The notes below the pieces were generated by a model. That model saw only the letters and a list, made by a program, of their open reading frames with translations. It was not told where the DNA came from and did not search any database. Made by a program: the position numbers and the translations under genes. Shown here piece after piece: positions 15,645 through 24,962 of a DNA stretch of 64,000 nt (position 1 is its first letter; each line of letters opens with the position of its first letter). The DNA comes from Clostridia bacterium (lineage in GTDB: Bacteria; Bacillota; Clostridia; Oscillospirales; Acutalibacteraceae), in assembly GCA_017537245.1 (NCBI GenBank), contig JAFYLD010000011.1, positions 1 to 64,000 of the forward strand. The letters are read 5' to 3'.

Positions 15645-17086
15645 ATAACGATCTTTTTGAAAAAGCATTTGACGCTATCGATGACGAGCTTATAGCCGAT
15701 GCAAAAAATCCAAGTATTCGTATCGCCGCAAGACGCAAAAAAATTCTCATAAGCTCGATTGCAGCTTGTGTTGCGGCAGTACTTGTGAGCATACAGTCAA
15801 TTAATGTGTTAAGCGATTTAAACAGCAACAACTATACAACCTCGGATGATACCGAAATTATATACGAAGAAGAAATCGTATATGAGCAAACTACAAGCGA
15901 GGACGATACTTCAATCGCACCGGATAAACATCAAAACATCAATAGTGATGCAACTACTCCTATAACATATAACAAACTAACTATTGATGATATGCCTTTT
16001 GCAGATAGCAATTCGGCTAATTTATCTGCTGGGAACAGTACGAAATCTTATGATGAAATTTATGTACCTGATATAAAATATCTCTATATTGAGCCGATTC
16101 CTGCAGATGGATACATTACCCTTTATCATAATAAAAGTACCTATGATAATCCTCCATCAGAAGAAGATGCCCGTACATATTTAGACATCTTTTTGCCAAA
16201 ACTTGCAAATGCCTTTCAAATTACAACGCCTCAATACAATTTGGAGCAGAACTCATATATGGCTATTGGCGAATATAGTACATATATCATATTACACGAT
16301 AAAAATGATTATAGTATGTTCTTCAATCACAGAGAACTTTATAACGAAATTAAGCTATCTCATAACAATGTAACATTTAAAGAAGACCTGATGATTGACG
16401 GTCAGTTAGTCACTGTTGACCACACCAAAACGGACGAAGAAATCATTAAATCTTTATCCTGGATTAAAGAAAGGTTATTTGACATATTCGATGTTTCTTT
16501 TGACAATGCAAAAATTATCAGAAAATATGGAGATACCTACGGTGACGTTTATGTCTATTTTTACAACCGAAACGGCGGCACATTAGACAAAATCTTAAAT
16601 CAACAACCATCTACCGATTATATAAAAATTCGGTTCAGCGGAAATATGATAGATAACTCTATACTTAATGGTAGCGATGTTAATTGTAAAATTAGCCGCG
16701 CAACCCATACAGCAGTTATTGAGGGCAATACTTTTAAACTTATGCCGCTAGAGAAAGCAGAAGAATATTTATATAAAGGTTACGTCTTCGGTGGACCGGG
16801 CTGTCCGTTGTGTCTCGAAAATCAGACACCCGTAGATTTTGAGGGATATGATTATGTTGGCATTAGTTACTCATATTCTTCTAAAATCCGTTCATCATTT
16901 CCTTGTTACACCTTTTACAAAAACATCGGTACTTCCGAAAACGGTAATATGACCTTTGCAAAAACCTATGTCCCAGCAGTAGAGGTTGAGGGTTATGAGG
17001 AATACTTTATAAACAAACACAATAACCACAACACAAACACCAGCAACAACAATGATGATTATATTTTAGAAGATAATGGTGAATAA
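15641..17086 (+). CDS. Single-pass membrane protein, probable anti-sigma partner
   Basis: A 481-residue protein with a basic cytoplasmic N-terminus of about 33 residues, one membrane helix (about 34-56), an acidic Ser/Thr/Glu-rich linker (about 60-110) and a large extracytoplasmic domain of about 350 residues ending in an Asn/His-rich tail. The 4-bp overlap with the ECF sigma gene and the topology argue for an anti-sigma role, with the short N-terminus holding the sigma factor. No HxxxCxxC zinc anti-sigma motif is present. I do not recognise the outer domain; a CPLC pair (about 387-390) and another Cys near the end may form disulfides. It ends at a strong terminator. Confidence 0.65.
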   Translation: MNNDLFEKAFDAIDDELIADAKNPSIRIAARRKKILISSIAACVAAVLVSIQSINVLSDLNSNNYTTSDDTEIIYEEEIVYEQTTSEDDTSIAPDKHQNINSDATTPITYNKLTIDDMPFADSNSANLSAGNSTKSYDEIYVPDIKYLYIEPIPADGYITLYHNKSTYDNPPSEEDARTYLDIFLPKLANAFQITTPQYNLEQNSYMAIGEYSTYIILHDKNDYSMFFNHRELYNEIKLSHNNVTFKEDLMIDGQLVTVDHTKTDEEIIKSLSWIKERLFDIFDVSFDNAKIIRKYGDTYGDVYVYFYNRNGGTLDKILNQQPSTDYIKIRFSGNMIDNSILNGSDVNCKISRATHTAVIEGNTFKLMPLEKAEEYLYKGYVFGGPGCPLCLENQTPVDFEGYDYVGISYSYSSKIRSSFPCYTFYKNIGTSENGNMTFAKTYVPAVEVEGYEEYFINKHNNHNTNTSNNNDDYILEDNGE

Positions 17087-17091
17087 ATAAA

Positions 17092-17123
17092 AAAAGAGAG
17101 GATTCGTTTGAATCCTCTCTTTT
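17092..17123. terminator. Bidirectional terminator between the anti-sigma gene and polC
   Basis: A perfect 14-bp stem (17092-17105 with 17110-17123), 4-nt loop, with A-run and T-run flanks, so it can stop both the + strand sigma operon and the minus strand pyrH-to-polC operon. Confidence 0.92.
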
Positions 17124-17126
17124 TTA

Positions 17127-20100
17127 TTAAAATAATGACATTTGGTTTGTGTCGGGCAAATCGGACATAGCGCCAAGGTCGGCAAGGTTTTGGATTATTG
17201 TTTTTGAAACGCCTGCTTCAACCGCAAAATCCTCACGAGAAACGAAGTCGCCCTTTTGCGCCGCTTCATATATAGAATATGCCGCCTTTTCACCAACGCC
17301 CGAAAGCGCGCCAAACGGCAAACGCATTTTGCCGTTTTCGGGCAAGAACTTCATAGCGTGTGAATGTTTAATATCAATAGGCAATATCTCTAATCCACGA
17401 GCCAACATTTCGTTAAATATTAGCAGCGTATCATAGGTATCAAGTTCTTTTTTGGTAGCTTCTTTACCCTTTGCCTTAATTTCGTTCATCTTGGCAAGCA
17501 CCGCGCCTCTACCCTTTATAACGGTAGGCACGTCAACGTCCTCTGGACGGGCGGTAAAGTACGCGCAGTAAAACTCTAGCGGACGATAAACTTTATACCA
17601 ACCAAGTTTAATAGCCGATATAACGTAAGCCGCCGCGTGGGCTTTAGGGAACATGTACTTAATCTTGTAGCAAGAACCAATGTACCACTCTGGCACACCA
17701 ACCGCACGCATGTCGTCTTCCATCTTGCCCCAATCTTCTTTAGAAACCTTGCCCTTAGCAACCAAACCTTTACGTACCGTTTCGGTAATGTTAAAGGCTC
17801 GACCTTCATCCATACCTTGGTGTATTAAATAAACCATGATGTTGTCACGAGTACCGATAACTTCAGAAATTGTACATTGACCACTGTCTATCAAGTCCTT
17901 TGCGTTACCAAGATAAACGTCAGTACCGTGTGATAGACCGGATATCTGCAACAAGTCTGAGAAATTCTTTGGTTTACAGTCAACAAGCATTCCTCGTACA
18001 AACGAAGTACCAAACTCCGGTAAACAGAAAGTACCTGTGTTTGACTCTATTTCTTCGGGCGCAACACCTAACGCCTCGGTCGAAGTAAATAGGCTGTAAA
18101 CCTTTGGGTCACTCATAGAAACGTCGTTTACGTCAATACCCGAATACTCGGTAAGATATTTATATGTAGTAGGTACAACGTGACCAAGCTCGTCAAGTTT
18201 TAGTATGGTATCGTGAATAGAGTGGAAGTCAAAGTGCGTAGTGATAATATCACTTTCGGTATCATCAGCAGGATGCTGAACAGGACAAAAATCATAAATG
18301 GTCATATCATTAGGTACTATAATCATACCTGCAGGGTGCTGACCGGTTGTGGTTTTTACCTTTGCTCCCTCAACCATAGCAGCCAATCGGTTAAGCTCGG
18401 CCTGACTAAGTGTAATATTCATCTTTTCGGCATAAGCCTTTGCAAAACCAAAGGCGGTTTTTTCGGCGATGGTAGAAATTGTACCTGCCTTGAAAACGTT
18501 TTCGGCGCCAAAAAGGGTTTTTGTGTAATCTTGAATTCTGTTTTGAACCTCATCCGAGAAGTTAAGGTCAATATCAGGAACCTTATCACCCTTAAAGCCT
18601 AGGAAGGTTTCAAACGGTATATCGTGTCCGTTACGGTTAAGCGGTGTATTACAGTGCGGACAGTTCTTTTCTGGTAGGTCAAAACCCGAACCTACCGAAC
18701 CGTCGGTAAAGAACTCGCTATACTTACAGGTTGGACATACGTAGTGAGGCGCTAGTGGGTTAACCTCGGAGATGCCTGCCATTGTAGCAACAAATGACGA
18801 ACCTACCGAACCACGCGAGCCTACGTAGTAGCCTAGTTCCTCGCTCTTGGCAACAAGCTTTTGAGCCGAGATATACATTATAGAGAATCCGTTATTGATA
18901 ATAGAATTAAGTTCTTTGTTAAGACGCTTTTCTACAATTTCTGGAACAGGATCGCCATACATTGCCTTTGCGTTGTTCCAACAAATTTCGCGCAATAAAT
19001 CGTCAGAACCCTCAATAACAGGCGGATAGTTACCCTTTGGCACCGGGATTACGTCATTTGACACCAATTCGGCAATTTTGTTAGGATTTTCTACTACAAA
19101 CTCATAAGCACGATCACCAAAATAGTCAAAATCCTCTAACATTTCGGTAGTTGATTTAAAGTATAGAGGCGCTTGATTTTCGATATCGTCAAAGCCTTGT
19201 CCAGCCATAACTATTTGACGAATAATGCCGTCTTCTTTTTTAAGGAAGTGAACGTCACCGGTAGCTACAACCATTTTCCCGAGCTTGTCGGCGATTTCTA
19301 CTATCTTGCGGTTAAAGTCTTTTACAACCTCGAGACTTGTAACGTGCTTAAATCTATTTGGCGTAACGTTACCTTTTTTATCAACCTTGTCAGGCTTTAC
19401 GCTATCGCGAACCATAAACTCGTTATTACCGAGTGGTTGAATTTCAAGATAGTCGTAATAATCGGCAATCTCTAAAAGTGTCGTTTCATCTGCGCCATCA
19501 ATTACCGCGCGATAAAGTTCGCCTTGCTCACAAGCCGAACCCACAATAAGTCCCTCACGGTGAGCATCAAGTTGCGAACGCAAGATAACCGGTCTGCCGT
19601 AAAAATTGTTAAGGTGCGCGTCAGATATTAGTTGATACAAGTTTTTAAGACCAACCAAATCCTTTACAAGCAAAATCATGTGGTTGCGCAACTTGCCAAC
19701 CTCTTTGCTCGTAAGAGAAGATATGTCGTATCTTGTATCATCAATAAAGTAATTTTCAACGCCGTAGATTGCTTTAAACTCGCCGCCACCTTTGCGGATT
19801 TTACCAACAGCGTCGGCAATTGCAGGGTAAGCCTGCACTACACCGTGGTCGGTAATAGCAACAGCTTTGTGTCCCCACTTGTAAGCGCGATTTATAATAT
19901 CGCCGGCACCCGCAACAGCGTCTTTTGCCGACATATTTGTGTGGCAGTGTAATTCTACGCGCTTTTCGCCGTCAAAATCATCGGTTTCTTCATACTTCTT
20001 AATGGTAGCTAGCGCCTTTACGTCAAGTATAAAATCGCGTGACCAACTATCATAAGAATAGTCACCGTTAACAATAACACAAGCGCCGTTTTTAAGAGCA

Positions 20101-21005
20101 GAAACAGAGTTCAAAAACTCGGTTGCGGCCTCGTCAAGATTTTTGGTGTATTTAGCATCAAAAAATTTGGTTACGGTTGCGGCAAACGAATTGGTGGTAT
20201 CACTAAAATAGAACTTGATTTTCACCATCTTGCCGCCGCGTTTGGTGTCGAGCACCTTGCTCTCAAGACCAAACACCTCACCCCACGCGCTAACGTAAAC
20301 GCTCTCGCCGTCATTTTGTGGGAGCATAACCTGACTTAATTTTTTAACGTTGCTATCAATTTTTCTACCAAAAAATAGTTTTGCACTTTCAAGATATACA
20401 GGCAAACCATCTTTTGGCTTGTAATCATATTTCTTTTCTTCTACCAGCTTTTCGGCCTTTGGCGCGGCGTCTTGTTTTGGCTTTTCGACCGCAGGGGCAG
20501 GAGCCGCTTCGCGCTCGGGCAATACGATAGGAGCATCTTCGAGCACCCCGTCAAAAGAAATATTAACCTCTGCGCCAAAACGCTTTTTAACAATCAATTT
20601 AAAGTTTTGCTCAAAATTGCCTTCTTGTATTTGAGAATAACCGCCGTATTTAAGAGTAATTTTCAAATTATTTCCATCAAGATTATACTGCGCCTCGTTA
20701 AAAAATCCGTTAAAAATTACGTTTTTTGTACGTATTTCGCTAACTATATCTTCAACTGCCTCTACGTCAAAAGCAGCAGCGTCAAACTGAATTTCAACGG
20801 TTTCATTTTCCAACTGCAAAGCATGTTTAATCTCCTCGCGCAAAAGGTTAATTTTGGCGCTAGGTATATAATTTTCGCTATAGAGTTTTAGCGTTAAGTC
20901 GCGAATTTCGCTATTAAGTAGACAGTCCTCGATGCTTACGTTACTAAACGTATTTACCGTTTCTGCACTTAAATATGTAGCAAACAACTCTGCAAAAGAG
21001 TACAT
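17127..21005 (-). CDS. polC: DNA polymerase III PolC-type alpha subunit lacking the exonuclease insert
   Basis: A 1292-residue replicative polymerase. Order of domains: N-terminal domain (1 to about 200), OB fold (about 225-335), PHP domain starting at RVELHCHTNMSAKDAV (about 348), palm with PDIDLNFSDEVQ (about 811), the FPKAHAAAY block (about 1120), and the typical PolC C-terminus ending DTNQMSLF, a beta-clamp-binding QMSLF. In ordinary PolC (about 1430-1460 residues) a DnaQ-like 3'-5' exonuclease of about 160 residues interrupts the PHP domain. Here the sequence passes directly from GVENYFIDDTRYD to LRNHMILL with no FDxETTG motif. The PHP metal residues (HCH, ITDHG, GDVHF) look intact. It is the last gene of the pyrH operon. 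Confidence 0.95.
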   Translation of the reverse strand: MYSFAELFATYLSAETVNTFSNVSIEDCLLNSEIRDLTLKLYSENYIPSAKINLLREEIKHALQLENETVEIQFDAAAFDVEAVEDIVSEIRTKNVIFNGFFNEAQYNLDGNNLKITLKYGGYSQIQEGNFEQNFKLIVKKRFGAEVNISFDGVLEDAPIVLPEREAAPAPAVEKPKQDAAPKAEKLVEEKKYDYKPKDGLPVYLESAKLFFGRKIDSNVKKLSQVMLPQNDGESVYVSAWGEVFGLESKVLDTKRGGKMVKIKFYFSDTTNSFAATVTKFFDAKYTKNLDEAATEFLNSVSALKNGACVIVNGDYSYDSWSRDFILDVKALATIKKYEETDDFDGEKRVELHCHTNMSAKDAVAGAGDIINRAYKWGHKAVAITDHGVVQAYPAIADAVGKIRKGGGEFKAIYGVENYFIDDTRYDISSLTSKEVGKLRNHMILLVKDLVGLKNLYQLISDAHLNNFYGRPVILRSQLDAHREGLIVGSACEQGELYRAVIDGADETTLLEIADYYDYLEIQPLGNNEFMVRDSVKPDKVDKKGNVTPNRFKHVTSLEVVKDFNRKIVEIADKLGKMVVATGDVHFLKKEDGIIRQIVMAGQGFDDIENQAPLYFKSTTEMLEDFDYFGDRAYEFVVENPNKIAELVSNDVIPVPKGNYPPVIEGSDDLLREICWNNAKAMYGDPVPEIVEKRLNKELNSIINNGFSIMYISAQKLVAKSEELGYYVGSRGSVGSSFVATMAGISEVNPLAPHYVCPTCKYSEFFTDGSVGSGFDLPEKNCPHCNTPLNRNGHDIPFETFLGFKGDKVPDIDLNFSDEVQNRIQDYTKTLFGAENVFKAGTISTIAEKTAFGFAKAYAEKMNITLSQAELNRLAAMVEGAKVKTTTGQHPAGMIIVPNDMTIYDFCPVQHPADDTESDIITTHFDFHSIHDTILKLDELGHVVPTTYKYLTEYSGIDVNDVSMSDPKVYSLFTSTEALGVAPEEIESNTGTFCLPEFGTSFVRGMLVDCKPKNFSDLLQISGLSHGTDVYLGNAKDLIDSGQCTISEVIGTRDNIMVYLIHQGMDEGRAFNITETVRKGLVAKGKVSKEDWGKMEDDMRAVGVPEWYIGSCYKIKYMFPKAHAAAYVISAIKLGWYKVYRPLEFYCAYFTARPEDVDVPTVIKGRGAVLAKMNEIKAKGKEATKKELDTYDTLLIFNEMLARGLEILPIDIKHSHAMKFLPENGKMRLPFGALSGVGEKAAYSIYEAAQKGDFVSREDFAVEAGVSKTIIQNLADLGAMSDLPDTNQMSLF

Positions 21006-21014
21006 TCAAATTCC

Positions 21015-22070
21015 TCACATTTTGTTAATTTCTTGTTCTAGTAAATCTAGAAGTTCGTTTTCGGGCACCTTGTTATAAAGAATTTTGCCGTGTTTAAAAA
21101 TAACACCGCAGTCTTTACCGCCCGCAATACCAATATCGGCAGCGCTAGCCTCACCCGGGCCGTTTACAACGCAACCCATAATCGCTACCGTTATGTCTTT
21201 GTCAATGTTTGCAAAACGTTCTTCAGCGCGCTTTGCAAGACCGATTAGGTCGATCTCGGTTCTGCCGCAGGTAGGGCAAGAAACAAATTTAATACCATCG
21301 TTTCTAATACCGAGCGCTTTAAGTAACTTTTTAGCCGCCTCTACCTCTTTTACAGGGTCGTCAGTGAGTGAAATACGAAGCGTATCACCTATGCCGCGAA
21401 GTAAAAGACCGCCAATACCTGCCGAAGATTTTATAACGCCCATATTTTCAGTACCTGCCTCGGTAACACCCAGATGCAAAGGATATGGGCAAACCTCTGC
21501 CGCTTTTACGTAGGCGTTATACATACGCTGAGGGTTAGAAGATTTTAGCGACAACACGATATCGTTAAAATCATATTTTTCTAAAAGTGATATATGATAA
21601 AGTCCGCTCTCAACCATAGCTTCGGGAGTAGCTGCGCCGTATTTTGCAAGTATTTCCTTTTCGAGTGAGCCAGAGTTTACACCTATTCTAATAGGTATAT
21701 TCTTATCCCTGCAAGCGCGCGCTACTTCGCGCACCTTTGTTTCGTCACCAATATTGCCGGGATTTATACGAACTTTATCAACACCTGCGGCTACGCTCTC
21801 GAGCGCTAGTCGCCAGTCAAAATGTATATCTGCTACAAGCGGAATAGATATATTCTCTTTAAGCGCATAAACAGTTTTTACAGTTTCGATATCGGGCACA
21901 GATACGCGCACAATATCACACCCTGCCTCTTGCAAAGCGAGCGCTTGACGCACGTTGCCATGAATATCGTGAGCGTGAGCGCAAAGCATTGACTGAATAC
22001 TTATGGGCGCGCCGCCACCTATAGCAACGTTACCTGCATTTACCTGTTTAGTTGTAGCATTTGTAAACAT
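21015..22070 (-). CDS. ispG: 4-hydroxy-3-methylbut-2-en-1-yl diphosphate synthase (IspG/GcpE)
   Basis: A 351-residue enzyme of the MEP isoprenoid pathway that reduces methylerythritol cyclodiphosphate to HMBPP with electrons from ferredoxin or flavodoxin. The TIM-barrel N-terminus includes GGGAPISIQSMLCA and DIVRVSVPD. The C-terminal domain carries the 4Fe-4S cysteines in CPTCGRTEIDL and MGCVVNGPGEA. It lies 4 bp from rseP and 9 bp from polC, in the same operon as dxr and uppS, so two MEP steps and the prenyl-chain elongase that consumes their product are co-transcribed. Length is normal for the two-domain bacterial type. Confidence 0.96.
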   Translation of the reverse strand: MFTNATTKQVNAGNVAIGGGAPISIQSMLCAHAHDIHGNVRQALALQEAGCDIVRVSVPDIETVKTVYALKENISIPLVADIHFDWRLALESVAAGVDKVRINPGNIGDETKVREVARACRDKNIPIRIGVNSGSLEKEILAKYGAATPEAMVESGLYHISLLEKYDFNDIVLSLKSSNPQRMYNAYVKAAEVCPYPLHLGVTEAGTENMGVIKSSAGIGGLLLRGIGDTLRISLTDDPVKEVEAAKKLLKALGIRNDGIKFVSCPTCGRTEIDLIGLAKRAEERFANIDKDITVAIMGCVVNGPGEASAADIGIAGGKDCGVIFKHGKILYNKVPENELLDLLEQEINKM

Positions 22071-22074
22071 TTAA

Positions 22075-23127
22075 TCACCCTGTTATTAAGACGTAAATAT
22101 CTTTAAACGAAATTAAGACCATAAAACCAAGCAGCACTACTATGCCAACAAAATGAACCAACGACTCGTACTTTTGTGGTACGGGTTTTCTAAATATCAT
22201 TTCAAATAAAATGAACACAAGTCTGCCGCCGTCGAGCGCCGGAAGTGGTAACAAGTTAAACAAACCTAGGTTTATGGTTATAAGCGCCATTATAGGTATA
22301 AGGTCAAACAAACTTTGCTTTGCAACGCTGCCAATCGCAGCAGTAACACCCACAGGACCCGATACCGCGCTGATACCATATTTACCGGTTATTAAGTCAA
22401 TAAGTGAACGTAAAACTACCGCGCCGTAAGAAATAGCGGTATTAAAGGTTTCGGTAATATAGCTCCAAAACGTTTTTTCTTTTGCTTCAACGTAGAAATC
22501 AAAAGTAAGATAGCTAATACCATCTATCTCTTTCGTTGCAAATCGCACGTCTTTTAGTTCTATCTCTTCACCATCACGCTCTACGATAATATCTATTTTG
22601 CCGTCAGCAACGTTTGTAAAAGCGTAACTTAAATCCATTTCAGAGAAAATTGTTCTGCCGTCTATGGCCAGTATCTCATCGCCAATCTCTAAACCGCACT
22701 GCGAACTTACGGCATTTTCTTTAAAACCTGCAATTTTGGTTGTAATAAATTTATCTTCGGGAATTAGCGTAATAGCTACCAGTATTAACCCTAACAAAAG
22801 ATTAAACACCGCACCCATAACAACTATCAAAAATCTGCGCCATGCTTTTTTGTTACAAAAAGCGCGACTATCGGTGCTGGTTTCATCCTCGCCTTCCATA
22901 GCGCAATAACCGCCAAAGGGAACAAGATTTACCGCGTATTTAGTTTCTTTTTTGCCCCATTTAAAAAGTTTTGGACCAAAACCTACTGCAAATTCGTTTA
23001 CCCTAACACCCAAAAGTTTTGCCGCTATAAAGTGGCCAAACTCGTGAATGATAATAAGTATCAAAAACAAAAGTATTGCTACGGCATAAGGCCAAATGCT
23101 GTTTAGAATATCTAAAATGGTAATCAC
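22075..23127 (-). CDS. rseP: RIP site-2 metalloprotease RseP
   Basis: A 350-residue intramembrane zinc protease. HEFGH (about 27-31) in the first membrane helix and the NLLPLPALDGGRL motif (about 290-302) form the active site, and a single PDZ domain lies between (about 125-200). The family cleaves membrane-bound regulators such as anti-sigma factors after a first cut outside the membrane, and clears signal peptides. It keeps its classical place after dxr and before ispG/polC, though here an SGNH hydrolase gene intervenes. It could in principle act on the membrane protein paired with the ECF sigma factor at 15.1 kb; that link is speculation. Confidence 0.94.
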   Translation of the reverse strand: MITILDILNSIWPYAVAILLFLILIIIHEFGHFIAAKLLGVRVNEFAVGFGPKLFKWGKKETKYAVNLVPFGGYCAMEGEDETSTDSRAFCNKKAWRRFLIVVMGAVFNLLLGLILVAITLIPEDKFITTKIAGFKENAVSSQCGLEIGDEILAIDGRTIFSEMDLSYAFTNVADGKIDIIVERDGEEIELKDVRFATKEIDGISYLTFDFYVEAKEKTFWSYITETFNTAISYGAVVLRSLIDLITGKYGISAVSGPVGVTAAIGSVAKQSLFDLIPIMALITINLGLFNLLPLPALDGGRLVFILFEMIFRKPVPQKYESLVHFVGIVVLLGFMVLISFKDIYVLITG

Positions 23128-23137
23128 AACCTAAAAA

Positions 23138-23818
23138 TTAAATTAGTTTTTTAACCTCGTCAAAGATTCTGTCGGCAATTGTTTTCATACCGAGGTCGCC
23201 CGGATGATTTGCAACACCATAGTGTTCGAATTTGCCTAAAGCTTTCATCTCGTCAAGTTCGCCAAGGTCGTTTATGGAAATAAATGACCAGCCGTTTTCT
23301 TTAGCAGCCTCTTCAACAACTGCATCGGCAACGTGTTTCCAGAAGGAAGTTGTAACAATAATTTTAGCATTGCCGCTTTTGTTAAGAAAATCTATAAAAT
23401 CTACGTATTCTTTTTTGAAAACAACCGCATCAAACTCTTTCCAAGGACAGTTTTCAATAAAACGAACAACGATTACGTCGGCGTTAAAGTCGCGAGCTTT
23501 TTCATAGATAGGATATGCGTCCTTACCGTTTGCAAAGTCGCGCTCCCACTTATAAGCCTGACAAATACAAAAAGTAGCGTCGGGTTCTACGCCTTGAATA
23601 TGTTTTTTCAAAACGTGCACGTAATCATTTTCTTTTGAGGATGCTGCCATGCCCCACTGGTTGTTCCAACCAATCTCCGGTTTAGGCTCGTGCAAAGTAA
23701 TGGAATTACCCGCCATCATTACGCGCAAGCCGTTGTTTTCTTGGCACTCAAAGGTGACGTCGTGCGCATCGCCTAATTGATTTTCAGCCTTTACGGTATT
23801 TTTTTCTATCTGTTGCAT
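23138..23818 (-). CDS. SGNH/GDSL-family hydrolase
   Basis: A 226-residue SGNH-fold protein. Block I is MAGNSITLHEPKPEIGW (about 35-51), with the nucleophile serine in GNS. A late block reads ANHPGDLGM (about 205), supplying the catalytic His, although the usual DxxH aspartate is not in its normal place. No signal peptide is seen, so it is probably cytoplasmic. It lies 10 bp from rseP and 4 bp from dxr, within the isoprenoid and lipid operon, where most relatives have no gene. A role as acetyl- or acyl-esterase on a sugar or lipid intermediate is plausible from the family but the substrate is unknown. Confidence 0.8.
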   Translation of the reverse strand: MQQIEKNTVKAENQLGDAHDVTFECQENNGLRVMMAGNSITLHEPKPEIGWNNQWGMAASSKENDYVHVLKKHIQGVEPDATFCICQAYKWERDFANGKDAYPIYEKARDFNADVIVVRFIENCPWKEFDAVVFKKEYVDFIDFLNKSGNAKIIVTTSFWKHVADAVVEEAAKENGWSFISINDLGELDEMKALGKFEHYGVANHPGDLGMKTIADRIFDEVKKLI

Positions 23819-23822
23819 TATT

Positions 23823-24962
23823 TTACACAGCCTCTCTTACAATTTGTCGCGCCGCCTGGTCGGCAGCAAAAATATCTTCTACTGTAAATTCAGTTTTGTT
23901 TTCACACAAATTCATCGCTTTTTCATTAAGCTCTGCAATTTGCAAGAATTTTATCTTGCCTTCAAGGAACAACTTAACCGATTCCTCGTTGGCGCCGTTT
24001 ATCGCAGTTGGGTAAAGACCGCCGCGATTTATTGCCTCTATACATAATGGTAACGATTTGAATGTGCTATAATCGGCACGTTCAAAAGTAAGTGTCCCAA
24101 CCTTGAACAAATCAAGTGTTTCAAAGCACATATCACGTTCAGGATACGTTAGAGCGTATTGTATCGGTAGTTTCATATCGGGAGTGCCAAGTTGAGCGAT
24201 AACCGCGCCGTCAGAAAGCTCTACCGCAGAGTGAAGTATACTTTGTCTGTGAACTAGCACCTCTATTTGTGACGCAGGCACACCAAATAGATGTACCGCC
24301 TCGATTACCTCAAGACCCTTATTCATAAGCGACGCGCTGTCGATGGTGATTTTAGCGCCCATCGACCAGTTTGGATGATTAAGCGCATCCTTTACGGTAA
24401 CGTCTTGTAGTTGCTCGCGCGTCTTGCCAAAAAACGGTCCGCCAGATGCTGTAAGCAAAATCTTTTTTAAACTGCCTTGTGGCGCGCCTTGAAGCGACTG
24501 AAAAATTGCCGAATGCTCGCTATCAACAGGAAGAAGTTTTACTCCCTTTTCTTTTAGCTTGCGATTAACAATTTCGCCACCTGTTACAAGCGTTTCTTTG
24601 TTGGCAAGCGCTATTGCGTGCCCTGCGTCAATTGCCGCAAGTGTTGGACGAAGTCCCGCAATACCAACAATTGAATTAAGCACCATATCGCAGTCAAGCG
24701 ATGCAAGATAACACACACCGTCAGCGCCCGAAAGCACGGTAGTCGTTGTGTCGGCAAGTCGCAACTTTAAGTCCGCTGCAGCCTTTTCATCAAACAAGGC
24801 TACCGCCGAAACCGAAAATTCTCTAGCCTGTTTTTCAAGCAACTCGGCATTACTACCGGCTGCAAGACCAACAACAGAGTATTTGTCGGGATTTGCTCTA
24901 ACAATATCTAAAGCTTGTGTACCGATAGAACCGGTAGAACCCAAGATTATAATTTTTTTCAT
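23823..24962 (-). CDS. dxr: 1-deoxy-D-xylulose 5-phosphate reductoisomerase
   Basis: A 379-residue enzyme that converts DXP to methylerythritol 4-phosphate using NADPH, the committed step of the MEP pathway and the target of fosmidomycin. The NADPH-binding loop is GSTGSIGTQALD (about 8-19). The active-site regions VDSEHSAIFQ (about 146) and ASGGPF (about 173), and the flexible lid around NHPNWSMG (about 193), are present. It overlaps cdsA by a single base and is followed after 4 bp by the SGNH hydrolase gene, so translation is likely coupled along the operon. Length is typical. Confidence 0.96.
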   Translation of the reverse strand: MKKIIILGSTGSIGTQALDIVRANPDKYSVVGLAAGSNAELLEKQAREFSVSAVALFDEKAAADLKLRLADTTTTVLSGADGVCYLASLDCDMVLNSIVGIAGLRPTLAAIDAGHAIALANKETLVTGGEIVNRKLKEKGVKLLPVDSEHSAIFQSLQGAPQGSLKKILLTASGGPFFGKTREQLQDVTVKDALNHPNWSMGAKITIDSASLMNKGLEVIEAVHLFGVPASQIEVLVHRQSILHSAVELSDGAVIAQLGTPDMKLPIQYALTYPERDMCFETLDLFKVGTLTFERADYSTFKSLPLCIEAINRGGLYPTAINGANEESVKLFLEGKIKFLQIAELNEKAMNLCENKTEFTVEDIFAADQAARQIVREAV

